A stretch of 64,000 bases of DNA from Leclercia adecarboxylata (GTDB lineage Bacteria; Pseudomonadota; Gammaproteobacteria; Enterobacterales; Enterobacteriaceae), in contig NZ_CP098325.1 in assembly GCF_023639785.1 (NCBI RefSeq), positions 3,658,001 to 3,722,000 of the forward strand, written 5' to 3'. The stretch's first letter is position 1; each line of letters opens with the position of its first letter. The position numbers and the translations under genes were made by a program. This document shows positions 16,296-29,365 of the stretch, in pieces. Below the pieces are notes generated by a model. The model had not been told where the DNA came from. It saw nothing but the letters and a program-made list of their open reading frames with translations, and ran no database searches.

Positions 16296-18923
16296 TTACA
16301 GTTTCGAATTTACCCAGCTTTCTACACTGGCCAGTGCTGCCGGGAGGGCTGCTGCGTCCGTACCACCGGCTTGCGCCATGTCTGGACGACCGCCACCTTT
16401 GCCGCCCACTTGCTGAGCGACCATACCAATCAGTTCCCCTGCTTTAACACGGTCGCTCACGTCCTTCGATACGCCCGCAATCAGAGAAACCTTACCTTCT
16501 GCTACCGTTGCCAGAACGATAACCGTTGAACCGAGCTGGTTCTTCAGATCGTCGACCATGGTACGAAGCATTTTTGGCTCAACGCCTGCCAGTTCGCTGA
16601 CCAGCAGCTTAACGCCTTTAATTTCAACCGCTTTGCTGGAGAGGTTTGCGCTCTCAGCAACCGCAGCCTGTTCTTTCAGCTGCTGCAGCTCTTTTTCCAG
16701 CAGACGGGTGCGTTCCATCACGCTGCGCACTTTCTCGCCCAGGTTCTGGCTGTCGCCTTTCAGCAGCTGTGCGATATCGTGCAGCTGATCGCTCTCAGCA
16801 TGCAGGCTGGCAATTGCGCCTTCACCGGTAACCGCTTCGATACGGCGAACGCCTGCCGCGGTTCCGGATTCGGACAGGATGCGGAACAGACCGATGTCGC
16901 CCGTACGGCTGGCGTGCGTACCGCCACACAGTTCGGTGGAGAAATCACCCATGCTGAGCACGCGTACACGTTCGTCATACTTCTCGCCGAACAGAGCCAT
17001 CGCGCCTTTATCTTTTGCCGCTTCGAGATCCATGATGTTGGTTTCGACAGGCAGGTTACGGCGGATCTGAGCGTTGACCAGATCTTCCACCGCACGGATT
17101 TCAGACGGTTTCATCGCTTCAAAATGCGAGAAGTCGAAACGCAGCACTTTGTCATTCACCAGCGAGCCTTTCTGCGCAACGTGCGTGCCCAGAATCTGGC
17201 GCAACGCGGCGTGCATCAGGTGCGTCGCGGAGTGGTTCAGACGAATACGTTCGCGGCGCGCTTCGTCAACGACAGCCTGTACGCCCTCGCCCACTTTCAG
17301 TTCGCCGGATGCCAGCGTGCCCTGGTGACCAATTGCCTGACCGTATTTCTGCGTGTCGCTGACCGCAAAGCTGAAGCCATTGCCTTTCAGCTCGCCTTTA
17401 TCGCCAACCTGACCGCCCGATTCTGCGTAGAACGGTGTCTTATCCAGAACCACAACAGCAGTCTGGCCCGCGCTGATGCTGTCCACGGCTTTGCCGTCAA
17501 CAAACAGGGCAGTCACTGTACCGTTGGTTTCCAGGTGCTCATAACCTTCGAACTCGCTGCTGCCATCAACGCGGATCATTGCGTTGTAATCGGCACCAAA
17601 GCCGCTGGACTCACGCGCGCGACGGCGCTGCTCTTCCATTGCTGCTTCAAAGCCTGCTTCGTCAACTTTGATGTTGCGCTCACGGCAAACGTCCGCCGTC
17701 AGGTCAACCGGGAAGCCATAGGTGTCATACAGACGGAAAGCCGTTTCGCCATCCAGCGTGTCGCCTTTCAGCTTCGACAGCTCGTCGTCCAGCAGAGCCA
17801 GACCACGCTCCAGCGTACGGGCAAACTGCTCTTCTTCGGTTTTCAGAACCTGCTCAACCTGCGCCTGCTGGCGTTTAAGCTCTTCACCCGCTGCGCCCAT
17901 GACGCTAACCAGTGGACCCACCAGCTTATAGAAGAAGGTGTCTTTCGCGCCCAGCATGTTGCCGTGACGAATGGCGCGACGAATGATACGGCGCAGCACG
18001 TAACCACGGTTTTCATTCGATGGGATCACGCCATCAGCAATCAGGAAGGCACAGGAACGGATATGGTCGGCAATAACGCGCAGGGATTTGTTGCTCAGTT
18101 CGGCCGCGCCAGTCACTTCGGCAACGGATTTAATCAGGTTGCTGAACAGATCGATGTCGTAGTTGGAGTTAACGTGTTGCAGTACCGCAGCAATACGCTC
18201 CAGACCCATACCGGTATCGACGGATGGCTTCGGCAGCGGCTCCATGGTGCCGTCAGCCTGACGGTTGAACTGCATGAAGACGATGTTCCAGATCTCGATA
18301 TAACGGTCGCCGTCTTCCTCAGCGCTACCCGGAGGGCCGCCCCAGATGTGATCGCCATGATCGTAGAAGATTTCGGTGCACGGGCCGCATGGACCGGTGT
18401 CACCCATCTGCCAGAAGTTGTCAGAGGCATAAGGTGCGCCTTTATTATCGCCGATGCGAATAATACGTTCGCGCGGAATACCGACTTCTTTTTCCCAGAT
18501 TTCATAGGCTTCATCGTCGGTTTCGTAGACGGTAACCCACAGACGCTCTTTCGGCAGGTTGAACCAGTTTTCACCGGTCAGCAGTTCCCATGCGTACTGG
18601 ATTGCGTCATTTTTGAAATAGTCGCCGAAGCTGAAGTTACCCAGCATCTCGAAGAAAGTGTGGTGACGCGCGGTATAACCGACGTTTTCCAGATCGTTGT
18701 GTTTACCACCCGCACGTACGCAACGCTGCGAGGTGGTTGCGCGGGAATAATTACGCTTGTCGAGACCAAGGAAAACATCCTTGAACTGGTTCATCCCGGC
18801 GTTGGTAAACAGTAAAGTTGGATCGTTGTTCGGTACCAGGGAGCTGCTGGCAACAACCTGATGTCCCTTACTATGGAAAAAATCGAGAAACGCCTGTCGG
18901 ATCTCAGCGGTGCTCTTGCTCAT
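16296..18923 (-). CDS. alaS: AlaS, alanyl-tRNA synthetase
   Basis: The protein has 875 residues (E. coli 876). Class II synthetase core in the first ~460 residues, with motif 1 near residue 40 and the [10 protein letters not shown] motif near 178. The editing domain carries the zinc/catalytic HxxxH as SATHLMH near residue 565 and the CGGTH motif near 667; the C-terminal C-Ala domain ends the protein. It charges tRNA-Ala and edits Ser/Gly mischarging. It is a single gene between csrA and recX. Confidence 0.97.
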   Translation of the reverse strand: MSKSTAEIRQAFLDFFHSKGHQVVASSSLVPNNDPTLLFTNAGMNQFKDVFLGLDKRNYSRATTSQRCVRAGGKHNDLENVGYTARHHTFFEMLGNFSFGDYFKNDAIQYAWELLTGENWFNLPKERLWVTVYETDDEAYEIWEKEVGIPRERIIRIGDNKGAPYASDNFWQMGDTGPCGPCTEIFYDHGDHIWGGPPGSAEEDGDRYIEIWNIVFMQFNRQADGTMEPLPKPSVDTGMGLERIAAVLQHVNSNYDIDLFSNLIKSVAEVTGAAELSNKSLRVIADHIRSCAFLIADGVIPSNENRGYVLRRIIRRAIRHGNMLGAKDTFFYKLVGPLVSVMGAAGEELKRQQAQVEQVLKTEEEQFARTLERGLALLDDELSKLKGDTLDGETAFRLYDTYGFPVDLTADVCRERNIKVDEAGFEAAMEEQRRRARESSGFGADYNAMIRVDGSSEFEGYEHLETNGTVTALFVDGKAVDSISAGQTAVVVLDKTPFYAESGGQVGDKGELKGNGFSFAVSDTQKYGQAIGHQGTLASGELKVGEGVQAVVDEARRERIRLNHSATHLMHAALRQILGTHVAQKGSLVNDKVLRFDFSHFEAMKPSEIRAVEDLVNAQIRRNLPVETNIMDLEAAKDKGAMALFGEKYDERVRVLSMGDFSTELCGGTHASRTGDIGLFRILSESGTAAGVRRIEAVTGEGAIASLHAESDQLHDIAQLLKGDSQNLGEKVRSVMERTRLLEKELQQLKEQAAVAESANLSSKAVEIKGVKLLVSELAGVEPKMLRTMVDDLKNQLGSTVIVLATVAEGKVSLIAGVSKDVSDRVKAGELIGMVAQQVGGKGGGRPDMAQAGGTDAAALPAALASVESWVNSKL

Positions 18924-19054
18924 AATTATCCTGAAATCAAGCTAACGAAATGTCACAGCAGGCCACTACACAACCTTTGTTGGACTGACCAGCTACTGGA
19001 AAAAGTGGGAATAAGATAAGTTTTCTTTAGTGGGAAGTAAAATCCCGCATGCGT

Positions 19055-19555
19055 TCAATCAGTAAAATTACGCCAGATCTCCTGAATATCTTCCATCAGA
19101 TACCCGCGGTAGAGCAAAAAGCGCTGGATTTTGACTTTTTCTGAAAACTCACGCGGCAGCGGTTCACCGTACTTCCGCACCGCCTGTTCCCGCGCCAGTT
19201 CACACCAGTCAATTTCGCATTCGCGCATCGCCCTTTCGCTGGTTTCGCGCGCGATACCTTTCTGATTAAGCTCCTGGCGAATACGCGCCGGGCCATAGCC
19301 TTTACGGCTGCGGCTGGCAATAAAGCGTGAGACGAAGCGGGTATCGTCCAGATAGCCGTGCTCATAGCACCAGGCGATCACTTTATCGTAATCTTCTTGC
19401 GTGGCATCGATGGCTTCAGGTCCGTTTTTACTCATAACGGGCGCTGAGAGTTTGCGGCGCAGCTCCTGTTCGCTGTGGTCACGCACGGCAAGAATGCGTA
19501 CCGCGCGATCCAGCAGACGGTTCCAGGCGGGGCGTCGGGGGGATGATTCATTCAT
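19055..19555 (-). CDS. recX: RecX, regulator of RecA
   Basis: From the ATG at 19555 the protein has 166 residues, as in E. coli; a longer reading from 19582 would run into the recA terminator. It is all alpha-helical, with three three-helix repeats, and has conserved [14 protein letters not shown] near residue 90. RecX blocks extension of RecA filaments. It lies 67 bases downstream of recA and is probably expressed by read-through of the recA terminator, as in E. coli. Confidence 0.95.
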   Translation of the reverse strand: MNESSPRRPAWNRLLDRAVRILAVRDHSEQELRRKLSAPVMSKNGPEAIDATQEDYDKVIAWCYEHGYLDDTRFVSRFIASRSRKGYGPARIRQELNQKGIARETSERAMRECEIDWCELAREQAVRKYGEPLPREFSEKVKIQRFLLYRGYLMEDIQEIWRNFTD

Positions 19556-19582
19556 AAAGCACCTGCTGAAAAACAAATGCAA

Positions 19583-19608
19583 AAAAGGGCCGCAATCGCA
19601 GCCCTTTT
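19583..19608 (-). terminator. recA terminator (between recA and recX)
   Basis: On the minus strand AAAAGGGCTGCG and CGGCCCTTTT form a stem with one mispair around GATT and run into a T6 tract. It separates recA from recX. Confidence 0.75.
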
Positions 19609-19622
19609 ATTACATCAAGTGA

Positions 19623-20690
<1,068 letters not shown>

Positions 20691-20744
20691 TCATGCCGGG
20701 TGAAACAACTGCGCTTCACCGTGGATTTCTGTTCTGTTGGGGCA

Positions 20745-20772
20745 ATTATACTGTATGCTCATACAGTATCAA
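20745..20772 (-). promoter_or_regulatory. recA promoter with LexA box
   Basis: On the minus strand, TTGATA (20767-20772) and TATAAT (20745-20750) are 16 bases apart. The spacer is the LexA box CTGTATGAGCATACAG (20751-20766), identical to that of E. coli recA. It sits immediately beside the 3' end of pncC. Confidence 0.95.
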
Positions 20773-21266
20773 GTGTTTTGTAGAAATTGTTGCCAGAGCG
20801 TTTTTAACGCATATTCGGTGGCCTGACGGCGCACGCTTTCACGGTCACCGCTGAAGCACTCCCGACGGGTAATTCCCTCGCCCTGGGCGGTCGCAAAGCC
20901 AAACCAGACCGTGCCGACAGGCTTTTCCGCGCTGCCGCCGTCTGGCCCGGCGATACCGCTTACAGAGATAGCGTAATCCGCACGGGCGGCACGCAACGCG
21001 CCAATCGCCATCTCGATGACCACCGGTTCACTGACCGCGCCATGCTCAATAAGCGTGGGCTCCCGCACCCCAATCATCTGCGCTTTCGCTTCATTACTGT
21101 AGGTGACAAAACCGCGTTCAAACCAGGCGGAACTGCCTGCGATATCGGTGATGACTTTCGCCACCCAGCCGCCGGTACAGGACTCAGCGGTAGTGACAGT
21201 CGCCCCGCGCTGTTTCAGCGCCTGCCCTACTTTCTCACTAAGCTGCATCAATTCATGGTCAGTCAT
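20769..21266 (-). CDS. pncC: PncC, nicotinamide-nucleotide amidase (CinA C-terminal family)
   Basis: From the ATG at 21266 the protein has 165 residues, the E. coli length; an upstream start at 21299 is less likely. The CinA-type motifs are TTAESCTGG near residue 26 and SGIAGPDGG near 105. It deamidates nicotinamide mononucleotide in NAD recycling. Its stop codon lies within the recA promoter. Confidence 0.95.
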   Translation of the reverse strand: MTDHELMQLSEKVGQALKQRGATVTTAESCTGGWVAKVITDIAGSSAWFERGFVTYSNEAKAQMIGVREPTLIEHGAVSEPVVIEMAIGALRAARADYAISVSGIAGPDGGSAEKPVGTVWFGFATAQGEGITRRECFSGDRESVRRQATEYALKTLWQQFLQNT

Positions 21267-21391
21267 ATCGTTTAGGCTCCTGAAAAACATGCAGCACAAG
21301 ATAGCACTTTAGTCTGTAGATATGAGGATGAGGTGGACGTTTTACGAGGGGGCTTCAGAAAAAATAACCTGCCCGTTCTGCTGAGGTTTAC

Positions 21392-21417
21392 AGGTGAGCG
21401 GCATTCGCCACTCACCT
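21392..21417. terminator. Stem-loop between mltB and pncC
   Basis: AGGTGAG (21392-21398) pairs with CTCACCT (21411-21417), with GGC/GCC inside the arms; TTTT follows on the plus strand. The T-tract is on the wrong side for mltB, so the call is tentative. Confidence 0.4.
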
Positions 21418-21426
21418 TTTCATCGG

Positions 21427-22518
21427 TTAACTGAACGGAGATGACGCCCGCGCCTGTGATACCGCGAGCCCCAGCTGCCAGACCGCCATCGCATAGTGCG
21501 TGCTGTGGTTGTAGCGGGTGATGGTGTAGAAGTTTGGCAGACCGTACCAGTACTGATAGCCGGTGCCAATATCCAGACGCAGCAGGCTCACCTGCTGATT
21601 CCCCTTCAGCGGCTGCTGCGGCGTAAGGCCGGCCGAGGTCAGCTGCGCTGCGCTATAGCGGGTTTTAAAGCCGTTCTCCAGTCCAGGTGCCTGGCCGTTA
21701 GCGAGAATGGCCACCGGTTCGCCGGGTTGCCAGTCATGTCCTTTGAAGTAGTTGGCGACGCTGCCAATGGCATCTTCCGGGTCCCACAGGTTGATGTGCC
21801 CGTCCCCGTTGAAATCCACCGCGTACTGCTTATAGGAGGACGGCATAAACTGGCCGTAGCCCATCGCACCGGCAAAGGAGCCTTTCAGATCCAGCGGGTC
21901 ATCCTGCTCGTCGCGCGCCATCAGCAGGAAGGTCTCCAGCTCGGAGGAGAAGTATTCCGCGCGACGCGGATAGTTAAAGGAGAGCGTCGCCAGCGCATCG
22001 AGAATGCGGGTTTTGCCCATCACGCGTCCCCAGCGGGTCTCCACGCCGATAATCCCGACGATAATCTCCGGCGGCACGCCGTAAACCTGTTGGGCGCGGG
22101 TCAGCGCATCCTGATACTGGTTCCAGAACGCCACGCCGTTTTGCACGTTGTCCGGGGTAATAAACTGTTTGCGATAGCGCAGCCATGCGCCGTTTGGCCC
22201 GGCTGGCGGCTGGGTAGTCGGTGCCTGGCGGTCCATCAGCCGCAAAACATAATCCAGACGTTTTGCCTGGGAGAGGATCTCCTGCAGCTGGGCTTTATTA
22301 AAGCCGTGCTTGCTCACCATTTTGTCGATGAACTGCTCCGCCGCAGGGTTGTTGGCAAAGTCGCCCCCCATTTGCATCACGTTATGCTGGGGCTCCAGCA
22401 GAAAGCCGCCGGAAGGGGCACCTGCCGTTTGCTGGACCTCTTCGGACTTCGGTTTACTGCTGCAGGCAGAGAGCAGGATAAGCGCAGGGAGTAGCGCTGC
22501 GTAACGACGCTTAAACAT
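21427..22518 (-). CDS. mltB: MltB, membrane-bound lytic murein transglycosylase B
   Basis: From the ATG at 22518 (MFKRRY…) the protein has 363 residues, against 361 in E. coli. A lipoprotein signal peptide ends in the lipobox LLSAC. The SLT-type catalytic Glu lies in GVETRWG at about residue 165, and a calcium-binding EF-hand-like loop DFNGDGHINLWD is at about 240. It cleaves peptidoglycan glycan strands to 1,6-anhydro products at the outer membrane. It is a single gene. Confidence 0.95.
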   Translation of the reverse strand: MFKRRYAALLPALILLSACSSKPKSEEVQQTAGAPSGGFLLEPQHNVMQMGGDFANNPAAEQFIDKMVSKHGFNKAQLQEILSQAKRLDYVLRLMDRQAPTTQPPAGPNGAWLRYRKQFITPDNVQNGVAFWNQYQDALTRAQQVYGVPPEIIVGIIGVETRWGRVMGKTRILDALATLSFNYPRRAEYFSSELETFLLMARDEQDDPLDLKGSFAGAMGYGQFMPSSYKQYAVDFNGDGHINLWDPEDAIGSVANYFKGHDWQPGEPVAILANGQAPGLENGFKTRYSAAQLTSAGLTPQQPLKGNQQVSLLRLDIGTGYQYWYGLPNFYTITRYNHSTHYAMAVWQLGLAVSQARASSPFS

Positions 22519-22703
22519 GACACATCCATTCAACGAATTCGATAAGTGGCAAGTATGGTAAAGCATCCGGGATGCCTCAAGGAAGGGGCGCACGCGTACC
22601 CGGCAAAATCTTTACGCGCCTGAAAGCAAATTCGTTCTCATCTGAACGCCATCCCCCACGCTTCGCGCATTATCTTTCAAAATAATCCATTTTTCTTTCA
22701 TTG

Positions 22704-22719
22704 TGAGATCTAATTAACA
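22704..22719 (+). promoter_or_regulatory. Probable CRP site of the srl operon
   Basis: TGAGA-N6-TAACA aligns with the E. coli srlA CRP site (TGCGA-N6-TAACA) and is followed by the same conserved ACTTTAAAACCTTTCAA stretch. It lies about 70 bases upstream of the srlA start. Confidence 0.6.
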
Positions 22720-22740
22720 CTTTAAAACCTTTCAAAGTGA

Positions 22741-24305
<1,565 letters not shown>

Positions 24306-24317
24306 GAGGTTTATGTG

Positions 24318-24680
24318 ATGAGCGTGATTTACCAGACCACCATTACCCGTATCGGCCAGAGCGCCCCGGATGCCCTGAGCGACCAGATGTTGATTACCTT
24401 TCGTGAAGGGGCGCCGGCGGATATCGAAGAGTTTTGCTTTATCCATTGTCACGGCGAAATGAACGGCGAGCTGAGAGCCGGAAGTCATCTGGAGCTGGGT
24501 GAAACGCGTTATGCCGTGACCGCCGTCGGCGACGTGGCCGAACAGAACCTGCGCGAGTTGGGCCACATCACCCTGCGTTTTGATGGCCAGCCGCAGGCGG
24601 AATATCCCGGCACGGTTCACGTGGATGGCCCGGTTCCGCAGGCTGTTACCCCAGGCTGCACATTAAAGTTTGTTGCGTAA
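24318..24680 (+). CDS. srlB: SrlB (GutB), sorbitol PTS enzyme IIA
   Basis: From the ATG at 24318 (ribosome site AGAGGT at 24305-24310) the protein has 120 residues. It belongs to the glucitol IIA family, which accepts phosphate from HPr; the conserved histidine lies in CFIHCHGE near residues 40-45. It is cytoplasmic and is the third gene of the operon. Confidence 0.95.
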   Translation: MSVIYQTTITRIGQSAPDALSDQMLITFREGAPADIEEFCFIHCHGEMNGELRAGSHLELGETRYAVTAVGDVAEQNLRELGHITLRFDGQPQAEYPGTVHVDGPVPQAVTPGCTLKFVA

Positions 24681-24694
24681 TTAAGGAGAGAAAT

Positions 24695-25474
24695 ATGAGT
24701 CAGGTTGCCGTTGTCATTGGTGGAGGACAAACCTTAGGCGAGTTCCTTTGCCGTGGGCTTGCAGCAGAAGGTTACCGCGTGGCGGTTGTCGATATTCAGA
24801 GTGAAAAAGCCGCCCGCGTGGCGGATACCATCAACACCGAGTATGGCGAAGGGACGGCCTGGGGCTTTGGCGCCGACGCCACCAGCGAGCAGAGCGTGCT
24901 GGCCCTCGCCCGCGGCGTGGACGAAATTTTTGGTCGCACCGACCTGCTGGTCTACAGCGCCGGGATCGCCAAAGCGGCCTTTATTAGCGATGTAGCGCTG
25001 GGGGATTTCGACCGCTCGTTGCAGGTCAATCTGGTGGGCTATTTCCTCTGCGCCAGGGAGTTTTCGCGTCTGATGATCCGCGACGGCATTGCCGGGCGCA
25101 TCATTCAGATCAACTCCAAATCCGGCAAAGTGGGCAGCAAGCACAACTCCGGCTACAGCGCGGCCAAGTTCGGCGGCGTGGGGCTGACGCAGTCCCTGGC
25201 GCTGGATCTGGCGGAGTATGGCATCACCGTCCATTCGCTGATGCTCGGCAACCTGCTGAAATCCCCCATGTTCCAGTCCCTGCTGCCGCAGTACGCGACC
25301 AAGCTGGGCATTAACGAAGATCAGGTGGAGCAGTACTACATCGATAAAGTGCCGCTGAAGCGCGGGTGCGACTACCAGGACGTGCTGAATATGCTGCTGT
25401 TTTACGCCAGCCCGAAAGCGTCTTATTGCACCGGGCAGTCGATCAATGTCACCGGCGGGCAGGTGATGTTCTGA
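24695..25474 (+). CDS. srlD: SrlD, sorbitol-6-phosphate 2-dehydrogenase
   Basis: The 259-residue short-chain dehydrogenase converts sorbitol-6-phosphate to fructose-6-phosphate with NAD. The nucleotide motif is GGGQTLGEFL (residues 9-18), and the catalytic Tyr/Lys lie in SGYSAAKFG near residues 154-162, with a Ser at INSKSG near 140. A clear GGAGAG site precedes the ATG. A REP pair separates it from srlM. Confidence 0.96.
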   Translation: MSQVAVVIGGGQTLGEFLCRGLAAEGYRVAVVDIQSEKAARVADTINTEYGEGTAWGFGADATSEQSVLALARGVDEIFGRTDLLVYSAGIAKAAFISDVALGDFDRSLQVNLVGYFLCAREFSRLMIRDGIAGRIIQINSKSGKVGSKHNSGYSAAKFGGVGLTQSLALDLAEYGITVHSLMLGNLLKSPMFQSLLPQYATKLGINEDQVEQYYIDKVPLKRGCDYQDVLNMLLFYASPKASYCTGQSINVTGGQVMF

Positions 25475-25485
25475 TTGAGCATAAA

Positions 25486-25562
25486 CGCCCGGTGGCGCTT
25501 CGCTTACCGGGCCTACAACACCTCGACCCGTAGGCCGGGTAAGGCGCAGCCGCCACCCGGCA
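25486..25562. repeat. REP pair between srlD and srlM
   Basis: Two inverted REP-type palindromes, GCCCGGTGGCGCTTCGCTTA… and GTAGGCCGGGTAAGGCGCAG…, face each other as a BIME. They lie inside the operon between srlD and srlM and may stabilise the upstream message. Confidence 0.85.
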
Positions 25563-25576
25563 ATTAAGGAGCTGAT

Positions 25577-25936
25577 ATGGTTACTGCATTCATCACCGTC
25601 GCCGTTATGGCCTGGATCGGCCAACTGGCGCTCGGCGGCTGGCAAATCCACCGCTTTAACCGCGCGTTTGACGCGCTTTGCCAGCGCGGCCGCGTGGGCG
25701 TCGGGCGTTCCGGGGGGCGTTTTAAACCCCGGGTGATCGTCGCCATTGCGCTGGACGAACACAACAACGTCTGCGACTCCCTGATCATGCGCGGGATGAC
25801 GGTCTTTGCCCGTCCGGCGAAAATCCAGGCAATCAACGGTCTGCCGTGGCAGGAATTAGAGCCCGGTGTGATCTTTCCCAATGATTCACTCTGCCAGGAT
25901 GCACTATCATTAGCGCTTAAAATGAAACATGGATAA
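25577..25936 (+). CDS. srlM: SrlM (GutM), activator of the sorbitol operon
   Basis: The 119-residue protein matches the GutM family (MVTAFITVAVMAWIGQLALGGWQI). The N-terminus is hydrophobic, so membrane association is likely. In E. coli it is required for full activation of srl. It lies after the REP pair and before the palindrome-rich srlR leader. Confidence 0.93.
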   Translation: MVTAFITVAVMAWIGQLALGGWQIHRFNRAFDALCQRGRVGVGRSGGRFKPRVIVAIALDEHNNVCDSLIMRGMTVFARPAKIQAINGLPWQELEPGVIFPNDSLCQDALSLALKMKHG

Positions 25937-25980
25937 TTTCGTTGTGAACGTTATAAGCTTGCGAAATTATCATTTCGCAA
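25935..25980 (+). promoter_or_regulatory. Palindrome cluster ahead of srlR
   Basis: TTGCGAAA (25959-25966) and TTTCGCAA (25973-25980) are a perfect inverted repeat with a 6-base spacer. A further AATTTCG half-site lies at 25935-25941. Such half-sites are typical of DeoR-family operators, so SrlR may bind here; an RNA hairpin before the srlR ribosome site is the alternative. Confidence 0.45.
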
Positions 25981-25999
25981 CCTGAGGAATTCAACGCCT

Positions 26000-26773
26000 A
26001 TGAAACCCCGCCAGCGGCAGGCGGCCATACTCGACCATCTGCAAAAACAGGGAAAGTGCTCGGTTGAGGATCTGGCCCACTACTTTGACACCACCGGCAC
26101 CACGATCCGCAAGGACCTGGTGATTCTGGAAAATTCCGGGGCGGTGATCCGCACCTATGGCGGCGTGGTGCTGAATAAAGACGAGGCCGATCCCCCTATC
26201 GATCACAAGACGCTGATCAACACCCATCAGAAAGCGCTGATCGCCGACGCCGCGATAAAATTCATCCATGATGGCGACTCGATTATCCTCGACGCAGGCA
26301 GTACGGTCCTGCAGATGGTGCCGATGCTGAGCCGCTTTAATAACATCACGGTGATGACCAACAGCCTGCATATCGTTAACGCCCTGTCCGAATTTGACAA
26401 CGAACAGACCATCCTGATGCCCGGCGGCACGTTCCGTAAAAAATCAGCCTCGTTTCACGGCCAGCTGGCAGAAAACGCCTTTGACCATTTCAGCTTCGAC
26501 CGGCTGTTTATGGGCACCGACGGCATCGATCTTAACGCTGGCGTCACCACCTTTAACGAAGTGTTCAGCGTCAGTAAAGCGATGTGCAACGCCGCCCGGG
26601 AGGTGATCCTGATGGCGGACTCATCAAAGTTTGGCCGCAAAAGCCCGAATGTGGTCTGCAGCCTGGAAAGCGTCGATAAGCTGATCACCGACGCGGGTAT
26701 CGATCCGGCGTTCAAAAAAGCGCTGGAAGAGAAAGGAATCGAAGTGATTGTAACCGGAGAGAGAGATGAGTGA
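26000..26773 (+). CDS. srlR: SrlR (GutR), DeoR-family repressor of the sorbitol operon
   Basis: The protein has 257 residues. An N-terminal DeoR helix-turn-helix (residues ~5-57, [18 protein letters not shown]) precedes a sugar-phosphate-sensing domain with DAGSTVLQM near 96. It represses srl in the absence of sorbitol-6-phosphate. It overlaps gutQ by 8 bases. Confidence 0.96.
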   Translation: MKPRQRQAAILDHLQKQGKCSVEDLAHYFDTTGTTIRKDLVILENSGAVIRTYGGVVLNKDEADPPIDHKTLINTHQKALIADAAIKFIHDGDSIILDAGSTVLQMVPMLSRFNNITVMTNSLHIVNALSEFDNEQTILMPGGTFRKKSASFHGQLAENAFDHFSFDRLFMGTDGIDLNAGVTTFNEVFSVSKAMCNAAREVILMADSSKFGRKSPNVVCSLESVDKLITDAGIDPAFKKALEEKGIEVIVTGERDE

Positions 26774-27731
26774 TTTTCTGTTAAACGCGGGGCGTCAGAC
26801 CCTGCTGCTGGAACTGCAGGAAGCCAGCCGCCTGCCGGACCGTCTGGGTGAGGAGTTCGTCCGCGCGGCTAACACCATTATTCAGTGCGAAGGAAAAGTG
26901 ATTGTCTCGGGCATCGGTAAATCCGGGCATATCGGCAAGAAGATTGCCGCCACCCTGGCGAGCACCGGCACCCCGTCCTTTTTTGTCCATCCCGCTGAAG
27001 CGCTGCACGGCGATCTGGGGATGATCGAAAGCCGCGACGTGCTGCTGTTTATCTCTTACTCCGGTTCGGCAAAAGAGCTGGATCTGATCCTGCCCCGTCT
27101 GCAGGAGAAATCGGTGGCGCTGCTGGCGATGACCGGCAAGGCCCGCTCGCCGCTGGCGCTGGCCGCCAAAGCCACGCTGGATATTTCGGTAGAGCGCGAA
27201 GCCTGCCCGATGCACCTGGCCCCGACCTCGAGCACCGTCAACACCCTGATGATGGGCGATGCGCTGGCGATGGCGGTCATGCAGGCGCGCGGCTTCAATG
27301 AAGAAGATTTTGCCCGCTCCCATCCTGCCGGCGCTTTGGGGGCGCGTCTGCTGAATAAGGTGCATCACCTGATGCGCACCGACGAGGCCATCCCGCAGGT
27401 AAAACTGAACACCAGCGTAATGGATGCCATGCTGGAGCTGAGCCGTACCGGCCTGGGGCTGGTGGCGGTCTGCGATGACGATCGGCAGGTCAAAGGGGTC
27501 TTTACCGACGGCGACCTGCGTCGCTGGCTGGTGGGCGGCGGCAAGCTGGAAATCGCCGTCAGCAGCGCCATGACCACCGGCGGCCTGACGCTGAATGCCG
27601 AAAGCCGCGCCATTGAAGCCAAAGAGCAGCTGATGAAGCGCAAGATCACCGCGGCGCCGGTGGTGGACTGCAATGGCCGCCTGTGCGGCGCCATCAACCT
27701 GCAGGATTTCTACCAGGCAGGTATTCTCTAG
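26766..27731 (+). CDS. gutQ: GutQ, D-arabinose 5-phosphate isomerase
   Basis: The protein has 321 residues. A SIS domain (residues ~40-180, with [11 protein letters not shown]) is followed by two CBS domains (about 205-321). It interconverts ribulose-5-P and arabinose-5-P, like its paralogue KdsD. It is the last gene of the srl operon. Its stop shares the sequence CTAG with the stop of the convergent norR, leaving no intergenic space. Confidence 0.96.
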   Translation: MSDFLLNAGRQTLLLELQEASRLPDRLGEEFVRAANTIIQCEGKVIVSGIGKSGHIGKKIAATLASTGTPSFFVHPAEALHGDLGMIESRDVLLFISYSGSAKELDLILPRLQEKSVALLAMTGKARSPLALAAKATLDISVEREACPMHLAPTSSTVNTLMMGDALAMAVMQARGFNEEDFARSHPAGALGARLLNKVHHLMRTDEAIPQVKLNTSVMDAMLELSRTGLGLVAVCDDDRQVKGVFTDGDLRRWLVGGGKLEIAVSSAMTTGGLTLNAESRAIEAKEQLMKRKITAAPVVDCNGRLCGAINLQDFYQAGIL

Positions 27732-29242
27732 CCCTTCAGCCCCAGACGTTTCGCCAGCCGGTGCAGGTTGGCGACGTCTGTCTCCAGCGCCCGCGCGCTT
27801 GCCGCCCAGCTGCGGCTGTTCTGCTCCAGCGCCCGGGAGATCATCTGACGCTGAAACGCCTCCGTTGCCTCGCGCAGGTTCTGGTTCACTATTGGCGGGG
27901 TCTCCGGCATCGTCGCGGGGACGCTCTCATCATGCAGGGCAAAATGCCGGGCGTGGATCACCACTTCATCCCCTGCCCGCGCCGCCCGGGCCAGCACTAC
28001 CGCGCGGTGGATGGCATGTTCCAGCTCACGCACGTTGCCCGGCCAGCCGTAGCCCAGCAGATGCGCGCGGGCACCAGAACTTAATACCACCCGGGATAGC
28101 CCCATCCGCAGCCGGCACTGCTCGCAGAAATAGCCCGCCAGCAGGACCACATCGTCGCCCCGCTCGCGCAGCGGCGGCACCGACAGCGGAAACACGCTCA
28201 GGCGGTGGTACAGGTCGGCACGGAAATTACCGGCCAGCACCTCTTCACGCAGATCGCGGTTAGTGGCTGCCAGCACCCGCACGTCAACCCGCAGGCTGCG
28301 GTCATCGCCCACGCGCTGGATATCGCCATACTGCAATACCCGCAGCAGCTTAGCCTGCAGCGCCAGGGAGAGTTCGCCAATCTCATCCAGGAAAAGCGTA
28401 CCGTTATCGGCCATCTCAAACTTGCCGCTGCGGTTGCTGATGGCGCCGGTAAAGGCTCCTTTAACGTGACCGAACAGCTCGCTCTCCGCCACGCTCTCCG
28501 GCAGCGCGGCGCAGTTAAGGTAGACCAGCGGATTCACTCCCCGGGGAGAGGCTTCGTGGATGGCTTTCGCCACCAGCTCTTTTCCGGTGCCGGTTTCCCC
28601 CGCGATCAGCACGTTGAGATCAGAGGCGGCGACAATCTCGATCTCTTTTTTCAGGCTCATCATGCCCGGCGAAAGACCGATCATCTCGCTGCTTTTCACC
28701 GGTTCAAACCCCGCAGGGCGGGTGGAGAGGCTGTTCTGGCTCTCGAGCTGCTCAATCAGCAGGGCATTGTTCAGCGCCCCGGCGGCCAGGGCAGCAATCA
28801 GCCTGAGCTCTTCATCGCTGAAGGTATCGAACTGGTCCGGGGACATGCCGTCGAGGGTCAGGGCGCCGATCAGGTTCTGCCCGGCGAACAGCGGCAGGCC
28901 AATACAGGCGTGCACTTTCAGGCTCTCCTGGCCGGGGATCAAACCGTCGTAAGGATCGGGCAGGTCGCTGTCGGCCGGGAAGCGCACCACGTCCCCTGCA
29001 CGGGCGATGGTCTCCAGCCGCGGATGGCCTTCGAGGGTGAAGCGTCGCCCCAGCACGTCCTGCGCCAGGCCGTCGATAGCCAGCGGGATAAACTGCCGTC
29101 CTTCATAGCGCAGCAGCGCCGAGGCATCGCAATCCAGCACATGGCGCAGGGTGGAGATCAGCCGCTGAAAGCGATCCTGATGTCCTATCCCGCTCTGTAA
29201 TTCAATGGCGATTTTTGCCAGTACCTCTACAGAAAAACTCAT
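27728..29242 (-). CDS. norR: NorR, nitric oxide-sensing sigma-54 activator
   Basis: From the ATG at 29242 ([16 protein letters not shown]) the protein has 504 residues, as in E. coli. An N-terminal GAF domain binds a non-haem iron that senses NO. The central AAA+ domain has Walker A GETGTGKE near 210 and the sigma-54 contact loop GAFTGA near 265. A Fis-type helix-turn-helix (…[12 protein letters not shown]) ends the protein. It activates the divergent norVW. Confidence 0.96.
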   Translation of the reverse strand: MSFSVEVLAKIAIELQSGIGHQDRFQRLISTLRHVLDCDASALLRYEGRQFIPLAIDGLAQDVLGRRFTLEGHPRLETIARAGDVVRFPADSDLPDPYDGLIPGQESLKVHACIGLPLFAGQNLIGALTLDGMSPDQFDTFSDEELRLIAALAAGALNNALLIEQLESQNSLSTRPAGFEPVKSSEMIGLSPGMMSLKKEIEIVAASDLNVLIAGETGTGKELVAKAIHEASPRGVNPLVYLNCAALPESVAESELFGHVKGAFTGAISNRSGKFEMADNGTLFLDEIGELSLALQAKLLRVLQYGDIQRVGDDRSLRVDVRVLAATNRDLREEVLAGNFRADLYHRLSVFPLSVPPLRERGDDVVLLAGYFCEQCRLRMGLSRVVLSSGARAHLLGYGWPGNVRELEHAIHRAVVLARAARAGDEVVIHARHFALHDESVPATMPETPPIVNQNLREATEAFQRQMISRALEQNSRSWAASARALETDVANLHRLAKRLGLKG

Positions 29243-29254
29243 TTTCGCCTCACT

Positions 29255-29310
29255 GTCATTTTGACAATGCATCTTGTCATATTGACTATATCAATGACAG
29301 TCAATTTGAC
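29255..29310. promoter_or_regulatory. Three NorR enhancer sites
   Basis: GTCATTTTGAC (29255-29265), GTCATATTGAC (29276-29286) and GTCAATTTGAC (29300-29310) all fit GT-N7-AC, the NorR core. Their arrangement matches the three-site enhancer known between norR and norV in E. coli. Confidence 0.9.
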
Positions 29311-29365
29311 TACCCATGAGGGATTATTATTTCAAAACTCTATAAAAATCAGCGCCTTAAAAAAC

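Noticed and set aside
16779..18815. Long open frame of 678 codons on the plus strand opposite alaS
   Set aside because: It is the mirror of the high-GC alaS coding sequence. It has no ribosome site, no family resemblance and biased shadow composition.
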